From positions 21,501,069-21,565,068 of the forward strand of contig OZ038463.1 in the NCBI GenBank assembly GCA_964036295.1: a stretch of DNA of 64,000 nt, in the 5' to 3' direction. The translations under genes were made by a program, and so were the position numbers. Shown in pieces: positions 1 to 12,489 of this stretch; the stretch's first letter is position 1, and each line of letters begins with the position of its first letter. Under the pieces are notes generated by a model, which saw only the letters and a program-made list of their open reading frames with translations, ran no database searches and was not told the DNA's origin. The stretch comes from Plumapathes pennacea (Eukaryota > Cnidaria > Anthozoa > Antipatharia > Myriopathidae).

Positions 1-311
1 TGAAACTTGAACACACTGGCCTACTTTACCTTTGTCTCTTTCTTAACTGGGCGTGTTCTGGGGTCATTTGAGCCAGATTTACCCCGGTGGTTCCCCCCAG
101 TAAGAAAAAAGACACTCCGGTTTTGAACCATACTCACTAAAAGCCCAATAATTCACTCAGAAGGGTCGAACTGCATAAAAACTCAACGAGCACATCAGTC
201 AATAAATTTCCCAACGATATCTTGTCCTTTTCATTTCAGCGATCGACCAAAAGGGGCTCCGAACGCGAGTTTGTTGAGCAAATTCACCGATTTTGTCCGC
301 CTCCATAGCAC

Positions 312-815
312 AGGTAACACCCCTCTGTAACAGACCTGGTGAGATTTGGATGTTCACAGGTTTTCGGCAAAATTTCGCCAGGTCAGAAAAGTTTTCACCA
401 GGTTGGCCGCTTAATAGAGGGTTGATAGAAATAAGCATAAGGCGTGGAGGACACCAGGGAGAACAAAATCTGGGCAGGTATAAAATGTTCACCAGGGCCC
501 ATGTAGGCTAAAATTTCCCTAGGGAGGGGAAAAAATCCCACCAGAGGCCAATTCAATAAACATTTACACGTGTATTTTACAAGTTGGACCATTATTCAAA
601 CACCATTAAACGGACTCTATTCCAGCAAAATAAGTACAATATTATAGATACAAGTCCCCAGTGCACAACCACAACAGTATTTGGCCATTGTATTGGATTA
701 AAGTGTGTTTTGACGTGTGGAGAAATTGGTCCAACTTGTAAATTACACTTGTAGATGTTTTATTGAATTGGCCCCAGGTCGGGTTTAATCAGGTCTGTTG
801 CAGAGGGGTGTCAAT
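312..815. repeat. Nested inverted-repeat (MITE-like) element
   Basis: An outer inverted repeat pairs the segment around 312-340 with 790-815; both read as ACACCCCTCT followed by AACAGACCTG. Inside it, 543-590 pairs with 730-775: GGCCAATTCAATAAA and a GTTGGACC/GGTCCAAC core appear on opposite strands. This is the architecture of one non-autonomous inverted-repeat element inside another. Related ends occur near 8278-8440 and 28976. No coding capacity is visible. Confidence 0.6.
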
Positions 816-949
816 TATGAACTGAACACTAACCGCCAAAATTTCCTGTCGGCCACCGCGCTGGTGCAACAAAAGCGCACTCAACCGGGGAGGGCTCCGC
901 GCAATTGTCACCATGCAAACAAACATCCGACGTCTGCATCAAAACTAAA

Positions 950-1425
950 TATGTACGTAAAGAAAACTATACCGCTCTTCTTTTGGCTGCGTTTCAAGTT
1001 GAAAAAAAATAAATAAATATAAGGTGAGAAGTTTTTTGACATCTACTTGCGGTTTTGGAACTGTATTCACTTTCTTCTTCTTCCAGGTGTGTAGTATTTT
1101 TATTGCTGGTGAAAATTAAGCGAAGCAAAGTAAACATAATCAAAATGATTGATAAAATATTTTGACAAGCTGAAGTCGTTCTGGGCTGTCACGAGTTTTT
1201 AAACTTTGACCTACGGTTGTCAAACAACCGAGAATTTACCAAAACCTTGGTGATAATGGTTCCAAAATGCAACAGATCAACTGATAATTCATTTCTTCAT
1301 GCGTATTTAATCATGCCAAAATTTGGACTAAACTTCCTAATTTGGAAGTCAATTGTTGATGACGGACGGACGGACGGACTGACTGACGAAGTCTTTACTA
1401 CAATGTGGTCGTGCTTCCCACTTTG
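950..1425 (+). repeat. Dispersed repeat family A, copy 1
   Basis: This segment aligns by eye along most of its length with 28236-28690 in the same orientation. Shared landmarks in order are a TTTCAAGTTGAA block, a TTCTTCTTCTTCCAG tract, GACAAGCTGAAGTCG, ACAACCGAGAATTTA, TTTCTTCATGCGTATT and a GACGGACTGACTGAC tail. The unit ends in a GGAC/GACT-type short tandem array. No intact protein is conserved between the copies, so I treat it as a non-coding or long-dead mobile element. Confidence 0.7.
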
Positions 1426-1432
1426 TGTGTGT

Positions 1433-1725
1433 GAGTGAACGTTGTGCTTGAAACATTCACTGATATGCCTTTCAATTTAGACAAAACAAACACTTAGCAC
1501 ACCGTACGCACAGCTAAAAACACTTTTGCGTAAAGCGGGGCGAAATTGAATGACTGAGTTCAAATTCCCCATCCCTCCGTGGTTGTGGTCAAATGCCCTA
1601 CCCAAGGCGAGAGTGGTTGGTCAAAATCCCGCCTCTCCGGGCAAGGGAAGGGGTCTCAAATGCACGGGGGTGGGGAGGGGGGTGGGTGGGATATGCGAGT
1701 TTCGAATTGATCGGTAAATAAAATC
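1433..1725 (+). repeat. Dispersed repeat family B, copy 1
   Basis: This stretch matches 43530-43785 in the same orientation, starting at GAACGTTGTGCTTG and running through ACACCGTACGCACAGCTAAAA, TCCGTGGTTGTGGTCAAATG and a G-rich tract, to a CGAGTTT...AATTGATCGGTA end. The two copies differ by small indels in the G-rich part. No coding capacity is evident. Confidence 0.7.
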
Positions 1726-2149
1726 TGACCGGTATACAAGGCAAAAGTTTCCAAGGAGTTTAGGGACTCGCCGAAGCGGCTCGTAATTTTTAACGCTTCC
1801 TTGTGTTCTCCCAACATCCCGTGTTTATATAAGAGTACAAAGACATGGAAAGCATGTTATATTGCTTAAATTGAAAGACAAATAACAAAGTGCAACGGCA
1901 TATAATATGCAGGCGAAATGTTGACGCGCTGCAGTCTAAATAAAAGTGAAAATATAACTTGGCTATATATGGTACGGGAATTTCTCAGTTATAGAATGAA
2001 TAGTGTTATTTTTTAACAATTTTAACGCGATATATGCTCATGATATAGCCATATAACATACGCCTTGTCATTTTTTCAAAATACAAAAGACCACCTTCTG
2101 TCAATTACACGAAGACTACTTGGTTTTCAGTGCACGCTTGACTTTATGT

Positions 2150-3490
2150 CTAACACGCACAGTGAGTAGGTGGACAGTTTCTTGGGCAATTGTTGTTGCA
2201 CCATTCGGTCATTTGCTTTTCCCCGAACACTTTCCATAGGCCCGTGGCTTTACAAGCTCCTTTCACCACCTGTTTTTGCTCCTTAGTTGGGGCTGGTTCT
2301 TTTGTTGGCTTGCGTTTGTAAGGCTTTGTACTCTGAAGCTCGTCCTTAACAGCGCTCAAGAGAGGGTACTTTTTCTTGGAGCTGCAGAACGTACCGGTGA
2401 AGTCGTCTAGATCAATTGCCCAGAACATGGCGCCACGAAGACCCTTTCCTTTAATCAGCACGCTCACTTTTTCACGCAAGCTGTCTTCATCCTCGTAGCC
2501 CACCCAAGTGTTCCCACTATAGCCATACGGAGCATGAGCAACTGAATTATGGACTACTGTAAGGGAAAGCTGGCAGATCTCGTAGTATGCCAAAAAGCCT
2601 GGCTCCTTAGTGTATGTACCAGGCTTTGGACGATCTTGACCGAGTGGTGCCCCTAAGCCGTGCCTTCTCGTGTCTTGCAGGCGAAATGTCCTCCCATACA
2701 TCGCTAGACCCAGAGCAATTTTCTTGGCAGGCATTCCTTTGTCGATCCAGTACTGTGTCGCGTGTTCAACAGTAAGTTTGTCTCCATTTTCTCCTTTTAA
2801 AGCGGTCTGATGTCCGGTTTTGCCATCCCAGCGTCCGTGCAGGTCGAACGCCATCAGGTTCATAAAGTCCAGTATATAACCAAGCTTATCAACTTCGTAG
2901 GCTGTGCTAATCTGAGATTCCATGGCAGGTAAAGAAGCCGTAAGAAGCAGTCGCGAATTCTTTGTAGCCTCGGCTTCCTTTTCAAAGGCTTCTAGAAGCC
3001 CTTGGCAAAGGAGGGTGAAGAGTTGTTTGTCACCCGCCGGAGAATTTCCACGCTGAGTAGGGAATTCCCAATCAAGGTCGATTCCATCGAACCCCCATTT
3101 CCGTAAATATTTTACGGTGGAAGCAATGAAGATCTTCCTGTTTGCTTCAGTCGAAACCATACGGGAGAAGGGGCTCACCGACCCCATCTCGTGCCGCCAT
3201 CCTCCAACGGAGAGCAGTGTTTTAAGAGACCAATTTTTATGTTTAAGGGTGTTCACGCCTTGGTACATCTTCTCGTCGTTCCACTCATACTTGTCGAGCT
3301 CATTTTGGTCGTTGATTTTGGCATAAGCGAAGATTAGATGCGTGCATAAATCGGCATCAATATCACTGGGCATGAACTTCCCCTCTTTGGGACGGTACTG
3401 CGCCCAGTTTGTGAAGTAGCAAACGCGGATGTAGTCTCCGGCGGCAGTCCCCATTAGAAGCAGAGCAGGAAGAAGAGCAAGGAGATTCAT
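2150..3490 (-). CDS. Secreted GH18 chitinase (paralogue 1)
   Basis: A 446-residue family 18 glycoside hydrolase predicted to cut beta-1,4 bonds in chitin outside the cell. Residues 1-18 form a signal peptide ([18 protein letters not shown]). The mature protein opens with the beta-1 strand [20 protein letters not shown] lies at 94-98, and the active-site motif DGIDLDWE at 135-142 is complete, with Glu142 as the acid. [10 protein letters not shown] is the late TIM-barrel strand. The last 36 residues are a six-cysteine module ending CPPTHCAC, joined by a short Lys/Pro-rich linker. The coding region has no intron. A CAG acceptor-like site 17 bases upstream of the ATG suggests an intron in the 5' untranslated region. 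It is closely related to the chitinase at 12490-13878, which points away from it on the other strand. Substrate (chitin versus chito-oligosaccharide) cannot be told from sequence. Confidence 0.95.
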   Translation of the reverse strand: MNLLALLPALLLMGTAAGDYIRVCYFTNWAQYRPKEGKFMPSDIDADLCTHLIFAYAKINDQNELDKYEWNDEKMYQGVNTLKHKNWSLKTLLSVGGWRHEMGSVSPFSRMVSTEANRKIFIASTVKYLRKWGFDGIDLDWEFPTQRGNSPAGDKQLFTLLCQGLLEAFEKEAEATKNSRLLLTASLPAMESQISTAYEVDKLGYILDFMNLMAFDLHGRWDGKTGHQTALKGENGDKLTVEHATQYWIDKGMPAKKIALGLAMYGRTFRLQDTRRHGLGAPLGQDRPKPGTYTKEPGFLAYYEICQLSLTVVHNSVAHAPYGYSGNTWVGYEDEDSLREKVSVLIKGKGLRGAMFWAIDLDDFTGTFCSSKKKYPLLSAVKDELQSTKPYKRKPTKEPAPTKEQKQVVKGACKATGLWKVFGEKQMTEWCNNNCPRNCPPTHCAC

Positions 3491-3559
3491 GCTGTTGACG
3501 TGAAGAACTGAGGAATGGAAGAAAGAACTTACTTAAACGGAAAACACGGAAAAGAATTG

Positions 3560-3860
3560 GCAATAGTGACATGATAATGACGTTGGTAATTGGTGATAAT
3601 GATTGTGATAATTATAACCATGGTGATAACGATGACAATGACGATGATGATGATGATAGTGATATTGTTGATGATGGTGGTGGTGGTAACGATGACGACG
3701 ACGATATGATGACGATAATGTTGACTTGATGGTGATGACAATAATGGTTGTAATAAAGATGGGGACGAGGATAATAATTTGAGGAGACGATAGTGATAGT
3801 GTTGGTGACGATAATTATACTGATAATGGAGATGACAATGATACTGTTGAATATAGTGGT
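3560..3860. repeat. Imperfect GAT/GTGAT low-complexity tract
   Basis: About 300 bases dominated by GAT, GGT and GATAAT steps, in which purines and thymine make up almost the whole strand. It lies just upstream (in transcription sense) of the minus-strand chitinase, within its presumed 5' intron or promoter. The open frames across it translate to runs of Ile/Thr/Val and are not genes. Confidence 0.75.
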
Positions 3861-6800
3861 AAATGGGATTCGCTCTTCTTGCTATTGTACAGAACCACTG
3901 AATAGCAAGCTAATGTGACCAATGTACACGTACGAAAATAAGAATAACAATCTGCTGATGCCAAGTATCCGGGATAATTAAGTGCCATTTACAATCATGA
4001 TGATTCATTCCGGCATTATAACTAGCAGTATGGAGAGGGAGTTTCACATCCGGCGAGGCAACGACTCGCCACGTCAAAAATAAAAAACAAATACAACAAA
4101 CCAAGAGAAAGACTCCCTCTCGCTTCGCAAGCTCTAAAGTGATATTTGTTGGGACACGTTCTATTGTGTCCAAAAATAAATCATACAAAACGAATATTTA
4201 CAAGTTTGAAATATGGCAATATAACTCGAAGCATACTTCTATATTTCCCACGCCCAAAGGGTTTGAAATTGAAAAATGTTCTTGAAATGAAGATGGAAGC
4301 ACTTCGTTCTTGGCGCCACCCATGCAGTACTTCTAGATATTAGCTGTTCCAAATTTGCTCCAAGAGTATAAGTTTTTAACCCATGCCTTCACGGGCCAAA
4401 TAAATCCAGTCGTTATAACAAGACATTGTCAAATGATCCTTGAAAAAATATCTCAATCCCGAAGTGGAACAAGTAAAAAATTAAAAAGAAGTATATAAGC
4501 TACTTCGTCTTATCAGTCAATGTTCTGGGATGTCAACTTCTGAAAATTTACGGTAGGCAATGGAATAGTGGCCATAACTTCAAAGCATGAACTCAAATAT
4601 CAATTCAAGTCTAAGACGTATTTCTTCTTCTATCTCCTTTGTAAGCTGATCAAAGAGTTGGTAGCGAAAGCGGACCGACAGCAGAACTCAGCCTGTACTT
4701 TGAGCTGTTCAAGAAATTTAGATTGGTTACTTAATCATTTAGTCTGGGAATATCCCCTATGAAGCTGAACTATCCGCTCCAGTATGAAAATTTGTTTAAC
4801 AGAGTCAAATGTGGGTTCCAACTCACCTTATTTCACAACAGCTTCTCCCAAAAAAGCGTGCCAATCTTCGTATTCTTTCAAGATCAGAAAGGTTTAAATG
4901 TCATTTTCAAATACTTCTGACGTCAATGATCTCTTTCCTGGCACTTATGTTATCTATCACATTTTCCCAAATCGGTCGTCAAATCTCAAGTGGACGAATA
5001 TTTCTTCTGGTACCTTCACCATGAAATATTTCCAAAGAGGTGCAATAAAAAAGACGAGCATTAATGCCTTTAGGAGTACTGTCATCAATTTTGTTATTGA
5101 CTCTGACGGTTTGTAGGAGACAGCAGGTTGAACTCTGAAAAGATACTATGAACGCCAAGCTCGTGTACTGAGTTTCCATGGTTACCAAAACGTTCTCTTG
5201 GCTCTTCAAGTCATATTTCTGATAGAAGATTTTATAGTATAAGTTACCCACAGCTTCAGTGAGATTTTCGGGCTAGAATATATCTTAGGTGTTCAAAAAT
5301 TCCAGGCTAATATCCCGTGTAAGAGACAGCACTTCAGACCATCATGTTGCTATATTATAATGGGTATTGACAATGACCCGGCTTTCACCTGCACTCAGCA
5401 TAAAAACGCAATCATGTTTTAAAAAACGTACCTGATGACCCAGAGAAAAATAATACCAAAGAGCTTAATCTGAACAAGAACTTAAAATTAAACTGAATGA
5501 CCAGGTCAGCATCAATCTCAAAGCGCCACTCGGTTGATAGCACCGGCTTTCCGTCGGAAATGAATTCAACTAGACAGTGCTCTTTACAGTAATAACAAAA
5601 CAAAAATGTAGAGAAAGGGCAATTGAAAAGGTTATCTGAAAGAAATGTCTGACGTTGCAGAAAAGCTAATGGCAATAAGAGCAGAATATATTGACAGCCC
5701 GGCTTTACAAAACCGTGGGAAAACCAGTGCATTACAGAATTAAAAAATGAACTAAAACTAATAACTAAACAGGGGGAAAAACAGGGAAATTCCGCTTACA
5801 GTATGTTAATATGGGGGGTATCAAACGTACAAGAGCTGAACTTACTCTGTGGAAGGAGGCGTATAAATAACTGTACATTGTTGGAAATATGGTTGAGATG
5901 TAGGATGTGCGAGTAAAAAAAAAATGGAGCGGTCAGTTATAAGGAATAAAGAAGTATGAAAAAGTAAGAGCCAAGAAAAAACGTAGGGGTAGGCATTCGT
6001 AAAACATCTAAGGACATTTCAAAGTCATTCGTTATGATATTGGACTAATTAAATAGCTTAGCGTAAAAATTGTTCTTGACAAACTGCCTGTATTTCAGCA
6101 GGTGGGTGGGATCGACGTGAAAACGTTTATATGCAGGTACGGGAAACATCCACCACAGATTAATACTGTTTGTGAATTTAGCGAATTCCTACTTCCCGAT
6201 TTCGTGAAGAAAAATGACTGACTCAACTCAATACCGTTTTGTCGTGCAAGCTGATAACACTTGTCACAACGAAAATCGAACGGAAACATGAGTTAAACAA
6301 TCCTGTTTAGGTTTACTGTAATATCAGAACAGAATTATACTTCAATGAAGTATACTGCTTCACGTTGAGATGCAAAATTTGAAGATTTTTGAGTTTCGGG
6401 TACGTACCTCGATAATGACAAGATCGGAAAAGCAACCGAAAACTGTGACTATACGTTGCCTTCTGAGTAACCCAGGACCCTTTGCGCACGCCTTTAACAA
6501 AATTCCATAAAAATCCAGATGGCCGACACGTCTTGAGCAAGGCACTCGCTGTACAAGCCACAAAGCTGAACTTTGGTTATCATTATTTTACAGTGCTGTG
6601 ACTATAAATATTTCAAATCCGAAAATAATGTGAGTTTAAGAAGAGACGTACCTGCACCTACGCGCCAAACCTCACAGTTATAAATTATCAGACAGTCGGA
6701 TAATTCCACACCTATTTATCTGCACTACCATAGATGCGTTAGAAACTAAGTAATCCTATAAATAAGCTAGCATCGTCTAAACGAACTTAAAAAGTTGTTT

Positions 6801-7160
6801 CAGGAGCGGTGTTGCCTAATTTTGAAGCAGGCCATTTCTTTAAAATACAGCTTTTAAAGGAAAGGATTACAAAATGTAAAAAAAGCAAATCCCAAATGAG
6901 CGAGGATAGATAAGAGAGGATGGGAACAAATATCTAAAGAAAACTTCTAAAGAAAACTTTCCATAAATCATCATACCTGTTCTATAGGTTCTTCCTATGT
7001 TAATCTTCTTTCAGAACTTAAGTCCTAAATATTCAAAATTAGGTCCAGCTAACCAGAAAGAAGACGAAACTCATTGTAAGTTAAGAACGCTATGTCCAGG
7101 TGCCTTCTCAACACAATATAGGACCGAACTTGTCACACCTAAGCCGTTGTGATTTAAATT

Positions 7161-7405
7161 CAGGGCCCGGTTTTTCGAAAGTTGATTAAGCTAATCCAGG
7201 ATTAACGAAATTCTTTCTCTAGACCTCTCTCCTAATAAACTGCAGGGTTTTGTTCGAAGATGGATTAGAAAGCTTGTTCCAGCTTAAAAGGTTATCAAGA
7301 AAGTCGTTGGGGACGAAACTTTTACGTTTTCAGGCTAAAAAATGACAAGAAAGTTTAGACCTAATCCAGGATTAGCCTAATCGTGCTTTGAAAAACCGGG
7401 CCCTG
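7161..7405. mobile_element. MITE, GGGCCCGG-terminal family, copy 1
   Basis: A 245-base non-coding element with matching ends: CAGGGCCCGGTTTTTCGAAA at the left and its near reverse complement (TTTGAAAAACCGGGCCCTG) at the right. A subterminal TAATCCAGGATTA block is also inverted. The copy at about 54679-54922 aligns end to end with it. No target-site duplication is obvious, so the superfamily is undetermined. Confidence 0.8.
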
Positions 7406-10370
7406 GACACCAGTTCCACTGTGAACAAAATAAATATTTTTTTAGCAGAAAAGATACCCTTTGCAAAACTACACTTGCCTCATGTTTGTCATTAACTCCA
7501 GGGATGGATGTCCGTTGACGTTGACGTAGAAAGCGTCATTCATGGTTGTCAGACAAATGTTCGTTGCTCAGCCAACGAGGAAACTCTGACGCAAACTCTT
7601 ACCGAAAACGAACGTTCATGGGCATTCGATATTTGGTTTTTAATACCATGGAGTGAAAAAGCGTTATTGCGGTAAACGCTCAAATATGTTTAAATAGAAA
7701 TAAAAAAGAGAAAAGAAATACTGACTACAATACGTCACGCACAGTGTAATTTCATGACCTGCCAATTCTCAGCGTGTGGCAAATATTTTAGAAAACTAGT
7801 TACAAACTCACGTAAGCAGACACCTTTCGGAAGCAGAAAAAGTGTCCGTAGCTGGAACTGTCCGCATACGAGAATGTATAAGCACAGAGTTTGACTGAGC
7901 TAGAGTTTAAAAGGGATTTTGTGGAAGCGTCCGTAAGTAGATCTGTCCGCTTACGAGAGTGTCCGCCCAGAGAGCTTCGACTGCAGCATCAATACACAAA
8001 CTAAACTGTTCATGGTTACAAAGTGGCAATATCTTACTGAAAAATTAACCGCAGTCTCAGACATTTTGGCGCAACGCGAAAGCAGAATGGTTTCCGAGGG
8101 GCTTATGCTGCAACCTAGGACGACCAAAAGCATGTCATGAGAAGCAATACAATTGTTCCTCATTTTCTTATGTTTTCCAAATCTTACACAGCTCTTTATT
8201 TGCCTTAAATATTCCTTCTTTTTGAGTTCCAGTCGCCAGTCATATGTATGTTTCGAAGGCAAATAATAGGCACTAGGGGGCAATTCGATAAATCATTTGA
8301 CCAATTTCCTCCACGCTAATATACACACTTCAATCCGATACCATGACCATATATCTATAAGTATCCTTTCGCCAGATTATACCAGGTTCATTTAGTGGTG
8401 TGAGAATAATGGTCTAACTTGTAAAAGAAACGCGTCTCTCATAAAGGATTTAATGTTGCCTGCTTGAGGACCAAAACATCAAAATCAGGTTTACCAACTA
8501 CAAACTGCAATTTTCGAAGTTGCTGTTAGTTACCAATTGTTTAAATCACTTCACTGTATTCGGATTGTTAGTCTCCATTGATAAATTGCATTCTTCTCAA
8601 CCTTCCTTCGTTGTCAACGTTGACTTATTGACTTATGTGACGTATTTGGATCTTAGTTTAACGCCCTTATATCAGCTACCACAACGCAAAGTTTTACAGT
8701 TCCCAACAAGTAAAATTCTAATAGTAGTGTTAAACTTGTTGCATTTTGAAGATTAATACACACTAAACACAGTAGTGAAAGGTGGTTCAAGACACACATC
8801 AGCACTAAAGCCACACTGTATTCTACAAGAGTAGCAAAACAAGCGAAGAGCTGGATCTGAGTTTCTACTGCAAGGGTCTTGGGATCGATTAAAGTGACAA
8901 CATCAAACGTTAGTCAATAATGCGTTTTTAGAGTCGACTTTGGTTATAAAACAATCCTATTACGTCTCTACCTGTGAAGCTCGTGTATCAAATGAAAGAA
9001 ATGACTAAATATTTTACTTCATTTGGCTTCGCACGCGAAACTTTCAACAATAGCGCCAAATGTTGTGGATCTTTGTAATTTTTGTTCGGTGAGTTGGGTA
9101 GAACAGTAGCAGTCAGCAGGGGCGTAAACTAAACAAAAGCAAAGAATTTGTCGTTCTTAAACCATGCAATAACAGAAATACTTGCTCCTTCTTCTTCTCA
9201 AATACAGAATTCGAAAAGTATTTATTTACATAGAAAAGTAGTTATAGTCCTACTTTTTAGAAGTCTACTATTTAGTCCGTCTTAATTCCAAACAATAATA
9301 CGAGAGGTATCAAGAAGGAACTGTTGTCTAAGCTGCGCCAAGCCAGAAATCGAGGTCTCCGACAAGCACACAAAATATTTTTTAAATCAGCCAGACAACA
9401 AACCTTACAAAAATGTAACACGGAGTGTCCCCACCCTTCCCCCCAAAGTAAGGAATCGGCAAAGAAATCGATTTGTTAAACGTTCAGGTCATCACACAAT
9501 ATAGTGTGTGAAACATTCAAGTAAATAATAAGCGTAATTTTGTCACGCCGAACCCTCAAATCCGTATTATTCGCAGAATGCTTGAATGTGTTTTGGGCAT
9601 TTTTTTTTCTTTTCTTCATGTATTTATTACGTGAGCCCGCTTAATTGTCCTCCTGTTTCAAACGTCGCACTTCACACTTCACTACAAATTAGCTGAAACA
9701 ATACCTTTTGCTCATTTGCGTTATATTCGATGCATGTGAAGTTCGACGTTTGTAACAGGCCTAAGATCGACATCTCATATCAAACGTTATTAGCCGCCCA
9801 TCTGCAAAATGCCTTCATGCCACGTTTCCTAGCAAAATCCAACTACCGCGAGCGATATCCAGGTCATCGTTTTTAAAATATTCAAATATCTAAAAATGAA
9901 TAACTGATCACAAAAAAAAGTTCCTTTTTTCGCTTCGAAGTTCTTGTGCTTATAGCATTGCAACCGAAATGGAAAAGTTTCCCACGGTTCTGTTCGAGGG
10001 CAAAGATAGCAATATATGCTTATATAGTCCTTACGTTTTCACCACATTCCTCGACTTTTTCTGTAAAGAGCACTATCTCTTGGAATCCGAGTTAACGCGG
10101 TTTTGAGATAGTTGGGGGTCCTCTCGTCTTGTCGAGCACAATAAAACTGACAGTAAAGTTTGTATATCTATCAATACTTTTACAGATTCAGGAAACTCTT
10201 AAGATCTATAATTTTTTGGCTATTCATCAAGGCCCGTTTACTTTAAGATATGGTTGCGTGTTTATGCCTAGTTTGTATGAAAGGCAATCTTAATATCCAT
10301 CACTGAATATAGCAACGAGACTGCTTAAGTGGATACTGATGTAGGTATATTATATAACACCTGCATGGGC

Positions 10371-10540
10371 CCAGTTGTTCAGAGCTCGATTGAACTAATC
10401 CAGGATTTACAAGGCTTTTATTCTCATTTTTTGTTGGCGAGCAATTGAAAAACATATTTTAGCTGACAACGTATCATGGAATGAAAATTTCGAGGGAATT
10501 CTGCCAGCATCGCATAATTTAAAATTCAGCCGCTTGATCC
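10371..10540. mobile_element. Relic of the GGGCCCGG-terminal MITE family
   Basis: The left end (TGGGCCCAGTTGTTCAGA, then TAATCCAGGATTTA) and an internal segment, AGCTGA followed by ACGTATCA, resemble the elements at 7161 and 54679. The right terminal repeat is not recognisable, so this is probably a truncated old copy. Confidence 0.45.
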
Positions 10541-12489
10541 ATGTTTTTTTAAAGCATCAGCATGTTTAAAAACATCTGCGCATGCATTTCTATGCTGTAG
10601 CAAGAAAACTCCATTGGAAGTACGTATGAACTGGTTGACAATAAATGTTCCCATCTTGAGAATGGCTTACAGAAGTAAACTACTTCTGAATTATATTGAT
10701 ATCTCAACAAACGTCCAAATGAGATGCCATCCATCACACATCCCGACATTTAGCAATTCCCGATAATTTCTCATATAGACTTCTAAGAAAACTAACATGT
10801 TAGAAGCACGCTTTATGTTCTGATCCTCTCCTGCCTTTTTCCAGGGCATGCATTACATTTCAAACAAAATATTAGTCCACTTGAAATTTGACTCCATCGT
10901 CGAAGTAAAATATCAGTGACAGCATAAGTGTCAGAGATGTAGATTTTAAGTCCGAATCAGGGAAGACAACAATCGATTCTTTTGTAGTCTCTATAGAGGA
11001 CGAATCCATTGGCGAGCTTTGGTGGGACTAACAGCAGCTAGGTATGGCGTATTTTATATGGCTTGTTATAAGTATAGGACAGTTTCAGCCTAACATAGTG
11101 ATCCTCCTCCGAGACTAAACCATTTAATCACTTTGACCAAAGTTTTATGAACGATTGAAGGCTCAAACAATAGAATTATGGGGGCGGCTGGGAAGATGGG
11201 ACCTTGTAACAAAACATTCAAGCCGTTTGCATTATATCACCTAAATTACGCCGCTTTTAAGATCTATACCACTGCTCCATTCATCAACGTAGATTTGCAT
11301 CATCGTTTGCTTAAAACACGGCTTCTGCCAGAAAATAATCCTCGTCGTGTTTTAAACAACTGGGCCCAGGAATTTGGTCTTATGTTATCCCTTTATACTA
11401 TACTCTTTACAAACCGTACCTCGACTTTTACTGCGCTTCGTAGAAATAGGATATGATTATATAAACCTTGGAGCAAATTAAGAACAAGAACTTAGAAGAC
11501 GAAAGTGGTACTAGGATCACCATAATAATTTTACATTTCAGTCGTGATAATCTGGAAATATTCAAAAGGAATTCCGTTAAAAGTTATTTCAGTCCTTTAA
11601 CGTTTCAACTTGAACGAAAAGTGAATGATTCTTTACGTTCGCTGTAAAGCCTTGCATTGTTTTTAGAACAGTTAGAAGGTAACCTGTAAGGACTAAAAAG
11701 ATTATCTGAAATCAAACTTATGTTGTACAACAGAATGTTAGAGTTTCACGAGTTCTGAAAACTCAAAGATGATAAATAAATAGAAAAGTAAAATAAAATA
11801 ATGTAAAACACATCATGCATTCTGATTGCTTTCCAAGCGGTCCAGAACCCCGCTGCATAGTCTGTAGTAAAAAAACTGAAGCAAAGAGTTGATAAAATTG
11901 CATCAAGTTCAATTTAAGTCTATAGGAACGTCCGATAACGTCTGAAGCTCGAAAGAAATATTTAATCAGGTTTTACTTTAATATCAACATGTCGCTCTGC
12001 ATTAGCTACTTATATCGTTATGTTATAAATTTCATTATACCTGACCAATATCAAAGACTTAAATATTTCCAACTTTTAATAAGAAACATTGAAAAAACCT
12101 GCGTTTTCAGTTCGTCGGAGAATTCCAATTCGACTTAAGAGTCAAATACAACCTGACAGTTTCACATGAAAAGGCCCAAACGTTTACGTTGTTCTTGAGT
12201 GGAGTAGAACTTGGACAGAAAAACATGGTAGTGAAAGTGTAAGAAAAAAAAAAAAAAAAAAAAAAAAAAAAGAAAGAAATAAAAAGAAAAAAACCAGACC
12301 GTTTTAATTTTTATTTTGGTCCCTTGGCAACACACAGCACACTAAAAACTTGGTTCAAATGCTTAGTTTTGGAGTACAGTGTTTCATTTCTCGTACAACT
12401 AGTGCACAAATATGGGGGCTTAGCGACCGCGCCTCTTTAGCCTTTGTTTTCTCATTATCTCTTCTTCCTTTGTGCAGGTTGACGTCAAC

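Larger units (their letters stand above)
1..2149. other. Intergenic, repeat-derived
   Basis: No gene is supported here. The stretch holds a nested inverted repeat (about 312-815) and copies of two dispersed repeats that recur at about 28.2 kb and 43.5 kb, listed separately. Short open frames here lack family resemblance and coincide with the repeats. The last 400 bases are AT-rich and should contain the 3' untranslated region of the minus-strand chitinase, although I saw no clear polyadenylation signal. Confidence 0.6.
3491..12489. other. 9-kb gene-poor spacer between the chitinases
   Basis: I find no supported coding exon. It holds an imperfect GAT/GTGAT low-complexity tract (3560-3860), a TIR-bearing MITE at 7161-7405, a relic of the same family at about 10371-10540, a MITE-like fragment at 8278-8440 and a poly-A run near 12247. 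The two chitinase genes diverge from this spacer, so both promoters should lie here. TATA-like strings occur, but none could be tied to a transcription start. Confidence 0.55.

Noticed and set aside
3529..3741. Ile/Thr/Val-repeat open frame on the minus strand
   Set aside because: A product of the GAT/GTGAT low-complexity tract, not a protein gene.
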